DNA of 9,605 nucleotides from Bacteroidales bacterium. Lineage in GTDB: Bacteria; Bacteroidota; Bacteroidia; Bacteroidales; UBA3663. The notes under the pieces were generated by a model. It saw nothing but the letters and a program-made list of their open reading frames with translations, was not told where the DNA came from and did not search any database. A program made the translations under genes and the position numbers. This document shows positions 1 to 5,833 of the stretch, piece by piece. The DNA is taken from NCBI GenBank assembly GCA_017632695.1, contig JAGBQS010000306.1, positions 1-9,605 of the forward strand. The letters are read 5' to 3'. Position 1 is the stretch's first letter; each line of letters starts with the position of its first letter.

Positions 1-6
1 AAAGTT

Positions 7-127
7 CCGGATTCAGTGCCTTCCGGTCGTGGGGCACTCCTTCAGAGTGCTAATCATCCCACTGCACCAAACCGAGGGTGCAGCAAGCTGTACCCCCGGT
101 TATTGAGCGATGACGCCTTCAGCGTCA
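7..127. repeat. Cluster of palindromic repeats (hairpins), probably a dispersed intergenic repeat
   Basis: No gene is visible from 1 to 225. The sequence holds several stem-loops in a row. Bases 34-39 and 45-50 pair (gcactc/gagtgc) around the loop CTTCA. Bases 111-116 and 122-127 pair (tgacgc/gcgtca) around the same CTTCA loop although the stems differ. Between them, 71-84 and 87-100 form a long stem of about 14 pairs with one mismatch and one wobble. A weaker stem, 7-11 with 22-26, lies at the window edge. An alternative pairing, 63-68 with 77-82, would exclude the long hairpin. Conserved loops with compensating stems suggest a folded, dispersed element such as the REP-like repeats of Bacteroidetes (inference). 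No tail of T residues follows the stems, so they are not typical intrinsic terminators, although they lie downstream of tex. Confidence 0.65.
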
Positions 128-151
128 GGAAGCTACATTGTCAGTATAAGG

Positions 152-224
152 ACAACTGTCAACTATCAATTATCAATTGTCAATTATCAATTAGATAAGA
201 TTATCAACTGTCAATTTTCAATCG
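152..224. repeat. Heptamer tandem array (tcaatta-type units)
   Basis: Seven-base units follow one another: variants acaactg, tcaacta, tcaatta, tcaattg, tcaatta and tcaatta occupy 152-193. A ten-base interruption follows (194-203), then tcaactg, tcaattt and tcaatcg to 224. Read on the minus strand the unit is close to taattga, and the array starts one base after the tex stop codon. The spacer is strongly AT-rich compared with the coding DNA beside it. Function unknown. Arrays of this look are common between genes in Bacteroidales; slippage is the simplest origin. Confidence 0.7.
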
Positions 225-225
225 A

Positions 226-1989
226 CTACTTCACTCCCTTCATGCTCAATGCCACACGGCCGCGCTTGAGGTCCACCTCCTTGACGCGCACCATGACGTG
301 CTGGTGGAGCGAGACGATGGAGTTGGGATCCTTCACGAAACGGTCGGCCATTTCGGAAACGTGAACCAGGCCCTGCGTATGCACGCCCACATCCACAAAG
401 GCGCCGAAGTTGGTAATGTTGGTCACAATGCCCGGAAGAACCATACCGGGCTGCAGGTCCTCGAGGGTTTTCACGTTCTTGTCGAAGCTGAATTCCTCGA
501 GGGCTTCGCGCGGATCGCGTCCGGGCTTGGCCAACTCGGACATAATATCCTGCAAGGTAGGCAGACCCAACGCCTCGTGTCCGTTGCCGGCAGCCGAGAC
601 GTAACGGTTCAGATCGATGCGCGAACGCAAGTCCTGCCCCTTCTCTCCTATCAGGTCGGACACCTGGCAGTTCAAATCGCGCGCCATCTGTCCGACTACC
701 CAGTACGATTCCGGATGCACGGCACTGTTATCCAGCGGATTGTCGCCATTGCTGATACGCAGGAAGCCCGCTGCCTGCTGGAAAGCCTTGGGTCCCATAC
801 GCGGCACCTTCTTCAGATCCTGACGCGAACGGAACGCTCCGTTTTCGGCTCGGTAGCTGACCACATTCTGCGCCAGCAGCGGGCCCAGACCCGAAACGTA
901 TGTCAGCAGATGCTTGGAAGCCGTATTGACGTTCACGCCCACCTTATTCACGCAACTCTCGACGGTCAGGTCGAGGTTCCGTTTCAGTTCTGTCTGATTC
1001 ACATCCTTCTGATACTGTCCGACACCGATGGAGTTAGGGTCGATCTTCACCAGTTCCGCCAACGGATCCATCAGACGGCGGCCGATGGAAACGGCTCCGC
1101 GCACGGTCACGTCCTGATCGGGGAACTCCTCGCGTGCCGCCTTCGAGGCCGAATAGATGGATGCTCCGTCCTCGCTCACCACAAAGACCTGCACCTTGCC
1201 GTCGGCCGTACAGTCCAGACCTTTTACGAACTCCTCGGTCTCGCGGCTTGCCGTTCCGTTGCCGATCGAGATGGCCTCGATGCGATACTTAGCAACCAGC
1301 TCCTCCATCTTGTTCATGGCATCCACAAAACGGCTGTTGGGCGGATGCGGGAAGATGACATCGTGATGCAGCAGGTTCCCCTCGGAATCCAGGCAAGCCA
1401 CCTTGCAGCCGGTACGGAAACCGGGATCGAGCGCCAGGACGCGCTTCTGTCCCAAAGGCGCCGACATCAGCAGCTGCTCCAGGTTACGCACAAAGATGCG
1501 GATGGCCTCCTCGTCGGCCTTCTCCTTGGAACTTTGGGCAAACTCCGTCTCGATGGAAGGTTTCAGCAGACGCTTGAATCCGTCGGCAACGGCATCGGCC
1601 ACAATCATGCCCGCCTCGCTGCCATTGCGCACAAACTGACGGTTCAGGCGCTCCATGCAAATGGCATCATCGCCCTCGATGCTGACACGCAGAAAGCCTT
1701 CGGCCTCTCCGCGACGCATAGCCAGCAGCCGGTGCGAAGCGCATCGCGACAGTTTCTCATGGAAGTCGAAGTAATCGCGGAACTTCTGGGCTTCCTCCTC
1801 CTTGCCCTTCACCAGCTTGCTTTGGATGACGGCATCGTGCTCGAAGTTACGGCGTAGCGATCCGCGCGCCTTCTCATCCTCGGCCACCATCTCGGCAATG
1901 ATGTCCTGTGCGCCGGCAATGGCCTCCTCTTCGGTATTCACGCCCTTGGCTGGATCCACATAACTGCGCACCTGCATTCCCACAGGCAT
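226..1989 (-). CDS. tex: Transcription accessory protein Tex, main C-terminal part (587 aa)
   Basis: This part contains most of Tex. Counting from the Met at 1989, a helical region with GKEEEAQKFRDYFDFHEKLS lies near residues 62-81. A YqgF/RNase H-like fold lies around 184-320 (ALDPGFRTGCK, IGNGTASRET, SEDGASIYSAS, GAVSIGRRLMDPLAELVKIDP). Helix-hairpin-helix motifs lie around 350-412 (NTASKHLLTYVSGLG, VPRMGPKAFQQ). A C-terminal S1 RNA-binding domain lies around 512-585 (GIVTNITNFGAFVDVGVHTQGL). The Met at 1989 is only the first ATG after the in-frame TAG, and no convincing ribosome-binding site precedes it; this is common in Bacteroidetes, so reinitiation cannot be excluded. The terminal stop is also TAG. 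The natural start of the intact gene would be 2406. Confidence 0.88.
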   Translation of the reverse strand: MPVGMQVRSYVDPAKGVNTEEEAIAGAQDIIAEMVAEDEKARGSLRRNFEHDAVIQSKLVKGKEEEAQKFRDYFDFHEKLSRCASHRLLAMRRGEAEGFLRVSIEGDDAICMERLNRQFVRNGSEAGMIVADAVADGFKRLLKPSIETEFAQSSKEKADEEAIRIFVRNLEQLLMSAPLGQKRVLALDPGFRTGCKVACLDSEGNLLHHDVIFPHPPNSRFVDAMNKMEELVAKYRIEAISIGNGTASRETEEFVKGLDCTADGKVQVFVVSEDGASIYSASKAAREEFPDQDVTVRGAVSIGRRLMDPLAELVKIDPNSIGVGQYQKDVNQTELKRNLDLTVESCVNKVGVNVNTASKHLLTYVSGLGPLLAQNVVSYRAENGAFRSRQDLKKVPRMGPKAFQQAAGFLRISNGDNPLDNSAVHPESYWVVGQMARDLNCQVSDLIGEKGQDLRSRIDLNRYVSAAGNGHEALGLPTLQDIMSELAKPGRDPREALEEFSFDKNVKTLEDLQPGMVLPGIVTNITNFGAFVDVGVHTQGLVHVSEMADRFVKDPNSIVSLHQHVMVRVKEVDLKRGRVALSMKGVK

Positions 1990-1997
1990 GTCCGAAC

Positions 1998-2010
1998 GCG
2001 GCTATGCCGC
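1998..2010. other. Short perfect palindrome holding the tex amber codon
   Basis: Bases 1998-2002 (gcggc) pair with 2006-2010 (gccgc) around the three-base loop tat. The TAG codon at 2004-2002 lies across the loop and one arm. It falls in the variable linker between the Tex N-terminal domain and the rest of the protein. Compared from memory with E. coli Tex, the linker here seems about five residues longer, roughly the size of this palindrome. A short palindromic insertion is therefore possible but unproven. Confidence 0.4.
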
Positions 2011-2406
2011 CTGACTGAGCAGGAACTGGGCAAAAGGCTCCAGACCTTTCTCCTTGGCCACCTGGGCACGGGTACGGCGTTTAGGCCGATAGGGCAGATA
2101 GATATCCTCCAGTTCAGTCGGGTTCCAGGTATCGGCTATGCGCTGACGCAGCTCGTCGGTCAGCTTGCCCTGCTCTTCGATGGTCTTCAGGATGGTATCC
2201 TTGCGCCGGGCAATCTCCTCGAGCTTTTCGCGCTGGGTGGCGATGTCGGCAATCTGCACTTCGTCGAGGCCGCCCGTAGCCTCCTTGCGGTACCGGCTGA
2301 TGAAAGGTATGGTACAACCGTCGGCCAGCAAGCCGAGGGTAGCCTCAACCTGCCGGTACGGAATATTCAGTGACTGGCTGATTAGTGTTGCAAACAAGTT
2401 ATTCAT
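2002..2406 (-). CDS. tex: Transcription accessory protein Tex, N-terminal fragment (134 aa)
   Basis: Tex is a cytoplasmic nucleic-acid-binding protein of bacteria, related to eukaryotic Spt6 and implicated in transcription. This piece is its helical N-terminal domain. It carries the family-typical stretch GCTIPFISRYRKEATGGLDE (about residues 31-50), followed by a basic, Glu-rich helical region and the LEDIYLPYRPKRRTR motif near residues 98-112. It ends in ...FLLSQAA and TAG, just after the conserved KGLEP segment. The ATG at 2406 matches the usual Tex N-terminus. The start lies about 60 bp after the aminotransferase stop, with a terminator-like hairpin between them. Alone, this fragment lacks the YqgF, HhH and S1 domains and would not be expected to work as Tex. 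Confidence 0.85.
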   Translation of the reverse strand: MNNLFATLISQSLNIPYRQVEATLGLLADGCTIPFISRYRKEATGGLDEVQIADIATQREKLEEIARRKDTILKTIEEQGKLTDELRQRIADTWNPTELEDIYLPYRPKRRTRAQVAKEKGLEPFAQFLLSQAA

Positions 2407-2425
2407 GATACTGCTGTTAAATTGT

Positions 2426-2458
2426 AAAAGGGAGTAAAAGCGATGTTCTTTTACCCCC
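2426..2458 (-). terminator. Intrinsic terminator-like hairpin between the aminotransferase gene and tex
   Basis: On the minus strand, bases 2458-2448 pair with 2440-2430 in an 11-bp stem (one G-U pair) around a 7-base loop, followed by four T residues (2429-2426). It begins ten bases after the aminotransferase stop and ends about 20 bases before the tex start. The layout suits termination of the upstream transcript. The T-run is short, so some readthrough into tex is likely. If it terminates, tex needs its own promoter, yet no clear Bacteroidetes TAnnTTTG box is visible in the remaining space. Confidence 0.6.
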
Positions 2459-2467
2459 TGAACTGTT

Positions 2468-3778
2468 TTATTCCGTCGGGTGTGTCCTGTGGAAATGTCC
2501 GATGCGCTCCTCGAAGAGCGGTTCCTGTTCCGGCTTGAAGAACGAGGTGCAGATGCGCACGCCCTGCTCGTTGCTTCCCATTGTATCCAGCGGATAAACC
2601 GAAATGCCGTAATACATCAGCGCCTTGGTCAGCTCCAGATCGGTCATGCCCGGATACTGTACGGTAAAGTAGAAGCCGTCGGCCAAAGGTTCGCCCATGT
2701 CGTTGTCGTACACCAGATAGAATCCGTTCCGGAGCAGCACCTTCTTCATGAAAGCTGCCCGCCGGCCGTATTCCTTCACATCGTCCAGGAAGTTATACGC
2801 CCCGCTGCAGGCGGCTTCCATCAGGGCAGCCATTGCATGCTGCACGCTGTGGGTGGTTCCGCTCGAAAGGGTGTACATCAGCCGGTTGCAGAAGAAGTTG
2901 CCGAACTCGCCAACGCCGAAGTTTTCCTGCAACGGGGCAAAGACGCGATGATACATCCGGTTGCCGATGCAGGTCACGCCGATACGCTGTCCGGCATACG
3001 AGAACGCCTTCGAGCCCGATACCCAAAGCACGTAGTTATCCGTATATCTGGCCACCGTAGCCTGATAGGGGGCTGCATAGGGGTGCGACAGGTCCCGACG
3101 GAAATCCATGGCGAAATAAGCCAGGTCTTCGAGCACAATGAAATCGTACCGGGTTGCCAGCTGGCCGATGCCGCGCAGCTCCTCGTCCGTAAAGCAGACC
3201 CACGACGGGTTGTTGGGGTTCGAATAGACAATGGCGCAGATATTGCCCTCGGCTACCATCTCCTCGAGTTTACGGATCAGCGCCTCGCCCCGGTAATTAT
3301 AGATATCGAGGCCGACGTGCCTGAGACCGATAACGTCGCACTGGGTAGTCTGCACGGGGAAGCCCGGCTGGATGAGCAGGACGGTATCCTTGCCCGTACC
3401 GCGGAAAGCGTGGCTGAGCGCCATGAACGTGGCAAAGGTGCCCTGCATGCTGCCTGTGGTAGGAATGCAGCCCAGCGGATCGATGTCGATGCCGATAAAG
3501 GCCTTCACGAACTCGGAAGCAGCCTTCTTGATGCGCGGGATGCCGCCGTTGGGCGGATAGATGGCGGCGCACCCTTCGGCCAAAGCCTTCTGTTCGGCCT
3601 GCAAGGCAATCTGCGAGGGCTTCAGACCCGGCACACCCATCTCCAGATGGATGAACGGCTGACCGGTTTTCTCTTCGAGCACCTTGCTCAAAGACTGGAT
3701 GTCACGGATGGTGGCTGTTGAGAAGTCGCCGAGTTGCATGGCAGCAATCTCGGCGGTTACTATTTGTTCGTCTAACAT
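2468..3778 (-). CDS. PLP-dependent class I/II aminotransferase (436 aa)
   Basis: This is a fold-type I aminotransferase, expected to interconvert a 2-oxo acid and an amino acid in the cytoplasm using pyridoxal phosphate. The Schiff-base lysine is Lys257 in SGSKAFSYAGQRIG, with the phosphate-binding Arg265 downstream. SNPNNPSW (186-193) carries the cofactor-contacting Asn, and VLEDLAYF (215-222) holds the conserved Asp218 and Tyr221. Arg408 (GVRIC) is the likely substrate-carboxylate Arg. Length is usual for the class. The ATG at 3778 precedes a short N-terminal extension before the conserved FIHLEMGVPG region. Its place after iorAB and two aryl-CoA ligases suggests an arylpyruvate/aromatic amino acid substrate (Phe, Tyr or Trp), but sequence alone does not prove this. 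The 196-bp gap upstream holds a large palindromic repeat, so it may have a separate promoter. Confidence 0.9.
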   Translation of the reverse strand: MLDEQIVTAEIAAMQLGDFSTATIRDIQSLSKVLEEKTGQPFIHLEMGVPGLKPSQIALQAEQKALAEGCAAIYPPNGGIPRIKKAASEFVKAFIGIDIDPLGCIPTTGSMQGTFATFMALSHAFRGTGKDTVLLIQPGFPVQTTQCDVIGLRHVGLDIYNYRGEALIRKLEEMVAEGNICAIVYSNPNNPSWVCFTDEELRGIGQLATRYDFIVLEDLAYFAMDFRRDLSHPYAAPYQATVARYTDNYVLWVSGSKAFSYAGQRIGVTCIGNRMYHRVFAPLQENFGVGEFGNFFCNRLMYTLSSGTTHSVQHAMAALMEAACSGAYNFLDDVKEYGRRAAFMKKVLLRNGFYLVYDNDMGEPLADGFYFTVQYPGMTDLELTKALMYYGISVYPLDTMGSNEQGVRICTSFFKPEQEPLFEERIGHFHRTHPTE

Positions 3779-3810
3779 TCACTTTGGTTTTAAAGATTTC
3801 TACAATAAAG

Positions 3811-3950
3811 GGAGTTAATAGGAGTTAACCGGAGTTAACAAGCCGTTGGCTTGTGGAGTTAACGGACTTTTGCTATGAATCTACAATTGTATCGTCCGTT
3901 AACTCCCGCAGGCATTGCCTGCTAACTTCCTTTAACTCCTGCTAACTCCT
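3811..3950. repeat. 140-bp compound palindrome: decamer arrays and nested hairpins
   Basis: The left arm has three 10-bp units (ggagttaata, ggagttaacc, ggagttaaca; 3811-3840). They run into a hairpin with stem 3838-3844/3848-3854 (acaagcc-gtt-ggcttgt), then a fourth unit at 3855-3867. A 26-base centre with tttgcta and the palindrome tacaattgta (3882-3891) follows. The right arm mirrors it. Bases 3894-3906 are the exact reverse complement of 3855-3867, then comes a hairpin gcaggc-att-gcctgc (3908-3922) and three units in the opposite orientation (3923-3950). The element fills most of the 196-bp spacer between paaK and the aminotransferase gene and contains no gene. The two hairpins differ in sequence but hold the same place. 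Function unknown. Confidence 0.85.
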
Positions 3951-3974
3951 CGCAGCCAAAATTGGCCTGAATTT

Positions 3975-5291
3975 TTACTTCCAATCCTGCAGGAGCGTAC
4001 GCTTGTCGAGCACGTGCTTGGCCTTGCCGATAGAGCGTTCGATGTTGCCCGGTTCCTTGATGTGGATGTTCGGCTTGATACCGATCATGCTGACAATACG
4101 GTCGTAGAGCGGCTTGATGAACGGCATCTGGTTGGCCGGATTGGGCGAGAAGTATTCGGTACGGAGTTCGACGTCGAGGTCGAAGGTATCTTCGTTGTTC
4201 TTGCGGTCGACGGTGATAAAATACTGCGGCGTGAAGACCGGGAACTCCGACAGGACAGTCTCGATCTGCGACGGGAACACGTTCACGCCACGGATGATGA
4301 GCATATCGTCGCTTCGGCCCAGAATCTTACCGATACGCACGGTGGTACGGCCGCACTCGCAAGGCTCGTAGATCAGGTGGGTAAGGTCGCGGGTACGGTA
4401 ACGCAGAATCGGCATTGCCTCCTTGCAGAGCGAAGTGAACACCAGTTCTCCCTCCTCGCCCGGAGCAACAGGCTCGAGGGTTTCGGGGTTGATGATTTCC
4501 GGGTAGAACATATCTTCGGCCACATGCGTACCGTTCTGGAACAGACATTCGCCGCCTACGCCCGGTCCGCTCATTTCGGTCAGACCGTAAATATCGATGG
4601 CCTTGATGTGCAGCTTCTTCTCCAGTTCGCGGCGGATGCCCCACGTCCAGGGTTCGGCACCGAAGAAGCCGACACGCAGCTTCAGATCCTCAGCCTTGAC
4701 GTCGCGGCTCTGCTCGATTACCTCGGCCAGATGCAAGGCGTACGACGGTGTACAGCAAAGAGCCGTCGAACCGAAATCCTTCATCAGCATGATCTGCTTC
4801 TCCGAGTTACCGGCCGAGGTAGGCAGCTGAACGGCGCCGCGTTTCAGCACACCGTCGTGAAGACCCAGACCGCCCGTGAAAAGGCCATAACCGTATGCCA
4901 CCTGAACGATGTCGCCGGGACCGATATCGCCTACGGCCAGCATGCGGGCCACGCACTCCGCCCAATTGTCGAGGTCACCCTGCGTATAGGTGCCGACAAC
5001 GGGTTTGCCAGTCGTACCCGACGATGCATGGATACGCCGGATCTCACTTTGCGGCACAGCCTGCAAGCCGTATGGATACTCGTCGCGCAAATCATGCTTC
5101 GTGGTGAAAGGCAGTTTGTAGATATCCTCTACGCCGTGAATGTCCTCGGGCTTAAGGCCCATACGGTCCATCTTCTTGCGGTAGAAGGGTACGTTTTCAT
5201 AACAGCGCTTCACCTGGTTGCGCAGACGTTCACTCTGCAGAGCGGTCATGTCGGCTCTGCTCATACATTCAATTTTGGGGTTATGTATCAT
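3975..5291 (-). CDS. paaK: Phenylacetate-CoA ligase, AMP-forming, copy 1 (438 aa)
   Basis: This cytoplasmic ANL-family adenylating enzyme is expected to convert an arylacetate, ATP and CoA to arylacetyl-CoA, AMP and PPi. The P-loop-like motif SSGTTGKP lies at 90-97. GAEPWTWG (211-218) and YGLTEMSGPG (235-244) form the adenylate/substrate pocket. LRYRTRD (296-302) holds the conserved Arg and Asp, CECG (311-314) a Cys pair typical of the family, and GRSDDM (325-330) the hinge. The small C-terminal domain carries the likely catalytic lysine in IGKAKHV (Lys423). Length matches PaaK. The ATG at 5291 is preceded by an A-rich aagaaaag stretch; Met10 and Met15 are alternatives. It starts 43 bp after the ACT gene, so the two are probably cotranscribed. 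Differences from copy 2 suggest another arylacetate substrate (inference). Confidence 0.92.
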   Translation of the reverse strand: MIHNPKIECMSRADMTALQSERLRNQVKRCYENVPFYRKKMDRMGLKPEDIHGVEDIYKLPFTTKHDLRDEYPYGLQAVPQSEIRRIHASSGTTGKPVVGTYTQGDLDNWAECVARMLAVGDIGPGDIVQVAYGYGLFTGGLGLHDGVLKRGAVQLPTSAGNSEKQIMLMKDFGSTALCCTPSYALHLAEVIEQSRDVKAEDLKLRVGFFGAEPWTWGIRRELEKKLHIKAIDIYGLTEMSGPGVGGECLFQNGTHVAEDMFYPEIINPETLEPVAPGEEGELVFTSLCKEAMPILRYRTRDLTHLIYEPCECGRTTVRIGKILGRSDDMLIIRGVNVFPSQIETVLSEFPVFTPQYFITVDRKNNEDTFDLDVELRTEYFSPNPANQMPFIKPLYDRIVSMIGIKPNIHIKEPGNIERSIGKAKHVLDKRTLLQDWK

Positions 5292-5334
5292 CTTTTCTTG
5301 GGGTTTGGATCCGATTCAAAAAATGCGGACGGTC

Positions 5335-5775
5335 TTACATGGACTGCTCCATCAGGGCCTTCAGCTCCGATTCCGAAGCCTGCTTGATCTTGGCCAGTGC
5401 AATCACTTCCTGAGCCTTGTTGGTCTGGTGTGTGCGCAGTACCAGGATGCCTTTGCCGCCCAGCAGGAAACTGTACATGTAGCGGACGGAGATACCGGCT
5501 TCGGCAATAATACCGATGGCACGTGCAGCCATACCCGGCTCATCGTCCACCACTAAGGCGAACACATCGGGCATCATCACATTGAAGCCTGCCTTGTGCA
5601 GCGAGGCAAAAGCCTTGTCCGGCTCCGTACACAGCACACGGTAAATGGCGAACTCTGGCGAGTCGGTCAGCGTCGAGGTGATGATCTGGTGACCACCCTC
5701 CTTCAAAACATCCAATACGCGGACCAGCGACCCGGCCTTATCATCGATGAAAACAGAAAGCTGTCGAATAGTCAT
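5335..5775 (-). CDS. Tandem ACT-domain protein, probable amino-acid sensor (146 aa)
   Basis: The protein is essentially two ACT domains in tandem: about residues 4-66 with the ligand-loop motif DDKAGSL (11-17), and 71-133 with DDEPGMA (77-83), followed by a short charged helical tail. ACT domains usually bind amino acids and transmit feedback control. No catalytic domain, signal peptide or membrane segment is present. Stand-alone ACT proteins of this size are commonly found beside paaK genes. Lying between two aryl-CoA ligases, it may bind Phe, Tyr or Trp and tune a partner enzyme, but the ligand and partner are inferred. The ATG at 5775 lies directly after the 16-bp repeat array, 58 bp after the upstream ligase stop. 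Confidence 0.85.
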   Translation of the reverse strand: MTIRQLSVFIDDKAGSLVRVLDVLKEGGHQIITSTLTDSPEFAIYRVLCTEPDKAFASLHKAGFNVMMPDVFALVVDDEPGMAARAIGIIAEAGISVRYMYSFLLGGKGILVLRTHQTNKAQEVIALAKIKQASESELKALMEQSM

Positions 5776-5782
5776 AATCTTG

Positions 5783-5833
5783 AGGTTTTGAGGTTGTAAG
5801 GTTTTGAGGTTGTAAGGTTTTGAGGTTGTGAGG
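5783..5833. repeat. 16-bp tandem array between paaK and the ACT gene
   Basis: Three near-identical 16-bp units, aggttttgaggttgta at 5783-5798 and 5799-5814 and the same with a final g at 5815-5830, are followed by a partial unit that runs into the TAA stop of the upstream ligase (5836-5834). Each 16-mer is two related 8-mers, aggttttg and aggttgta. The array fills nearly the whole 58-bp spacer. Unlike the related region at 7775-7890, no inverted opposite arm is present. Confidence 0.8.

Larger units (their letters stand above)
226..2406 (-). pseudogene. tex: tex, whole gene span interrupted by one in-frame amber stop
   Basis: The two reading frames at 2406-2002 and 1989-226 lie in the same frame, separated only by TAG (2004-2002) and four sense codons (P-R-S-D). 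Read through, they give about 726 codons, within the usual range for a Tex protein, with every expected domain in order. There is no frameshift and no deletion. The gene is therefore a recent nonsense mutant, a sequencing or assembly error, or a gene expressed as two pieces or by readthrough. Uniform conservation on both sides of the stop argues that any inactivation is very recent. Confidence 0.6.

Noticed and set aside
298..1857. Long open frame of 519 codons on the plus strand opposite tex
   Set aside because: It mirrors the tex codons, and its translation shows no recognisable family motifs. GC-rich codon use leaves open frames on the opposite strand.
2002..2004. Genome-wide reassignment of TAG as a sense codon
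   Set aside because: Tex itself ends with TAG at 228-226 at the expected C-terminus, and no other gene here has an internal TAG.
3811..3950. Simple Rho-independent terminator for the first paaK
   Set aside because: No T-run follows either hairpin, and the repeated arms are far more elaborate than a terminator, although it might still affect transcript ends.
3955..3966. Small stem gccaa/ttggc just after the first paaK gene
   Set aside because: Only about four stable pairs with a tiny loop and no T-run; too weak to call a terminator.
4014..5387. Long plus-strand frame opposite the first paaK; similar frames at 2480-3721, 5828-7165 and 7788-9497
   Set aside because: All four lie antisense to clearly recognised genes and have low-complexity, His/Arg/Leu-rich translations without domains.
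5783..5833. CRISPR array
   Set aside because: Units of 16 bp are directly adjacent with no unique spacers, and no cas gene is present.
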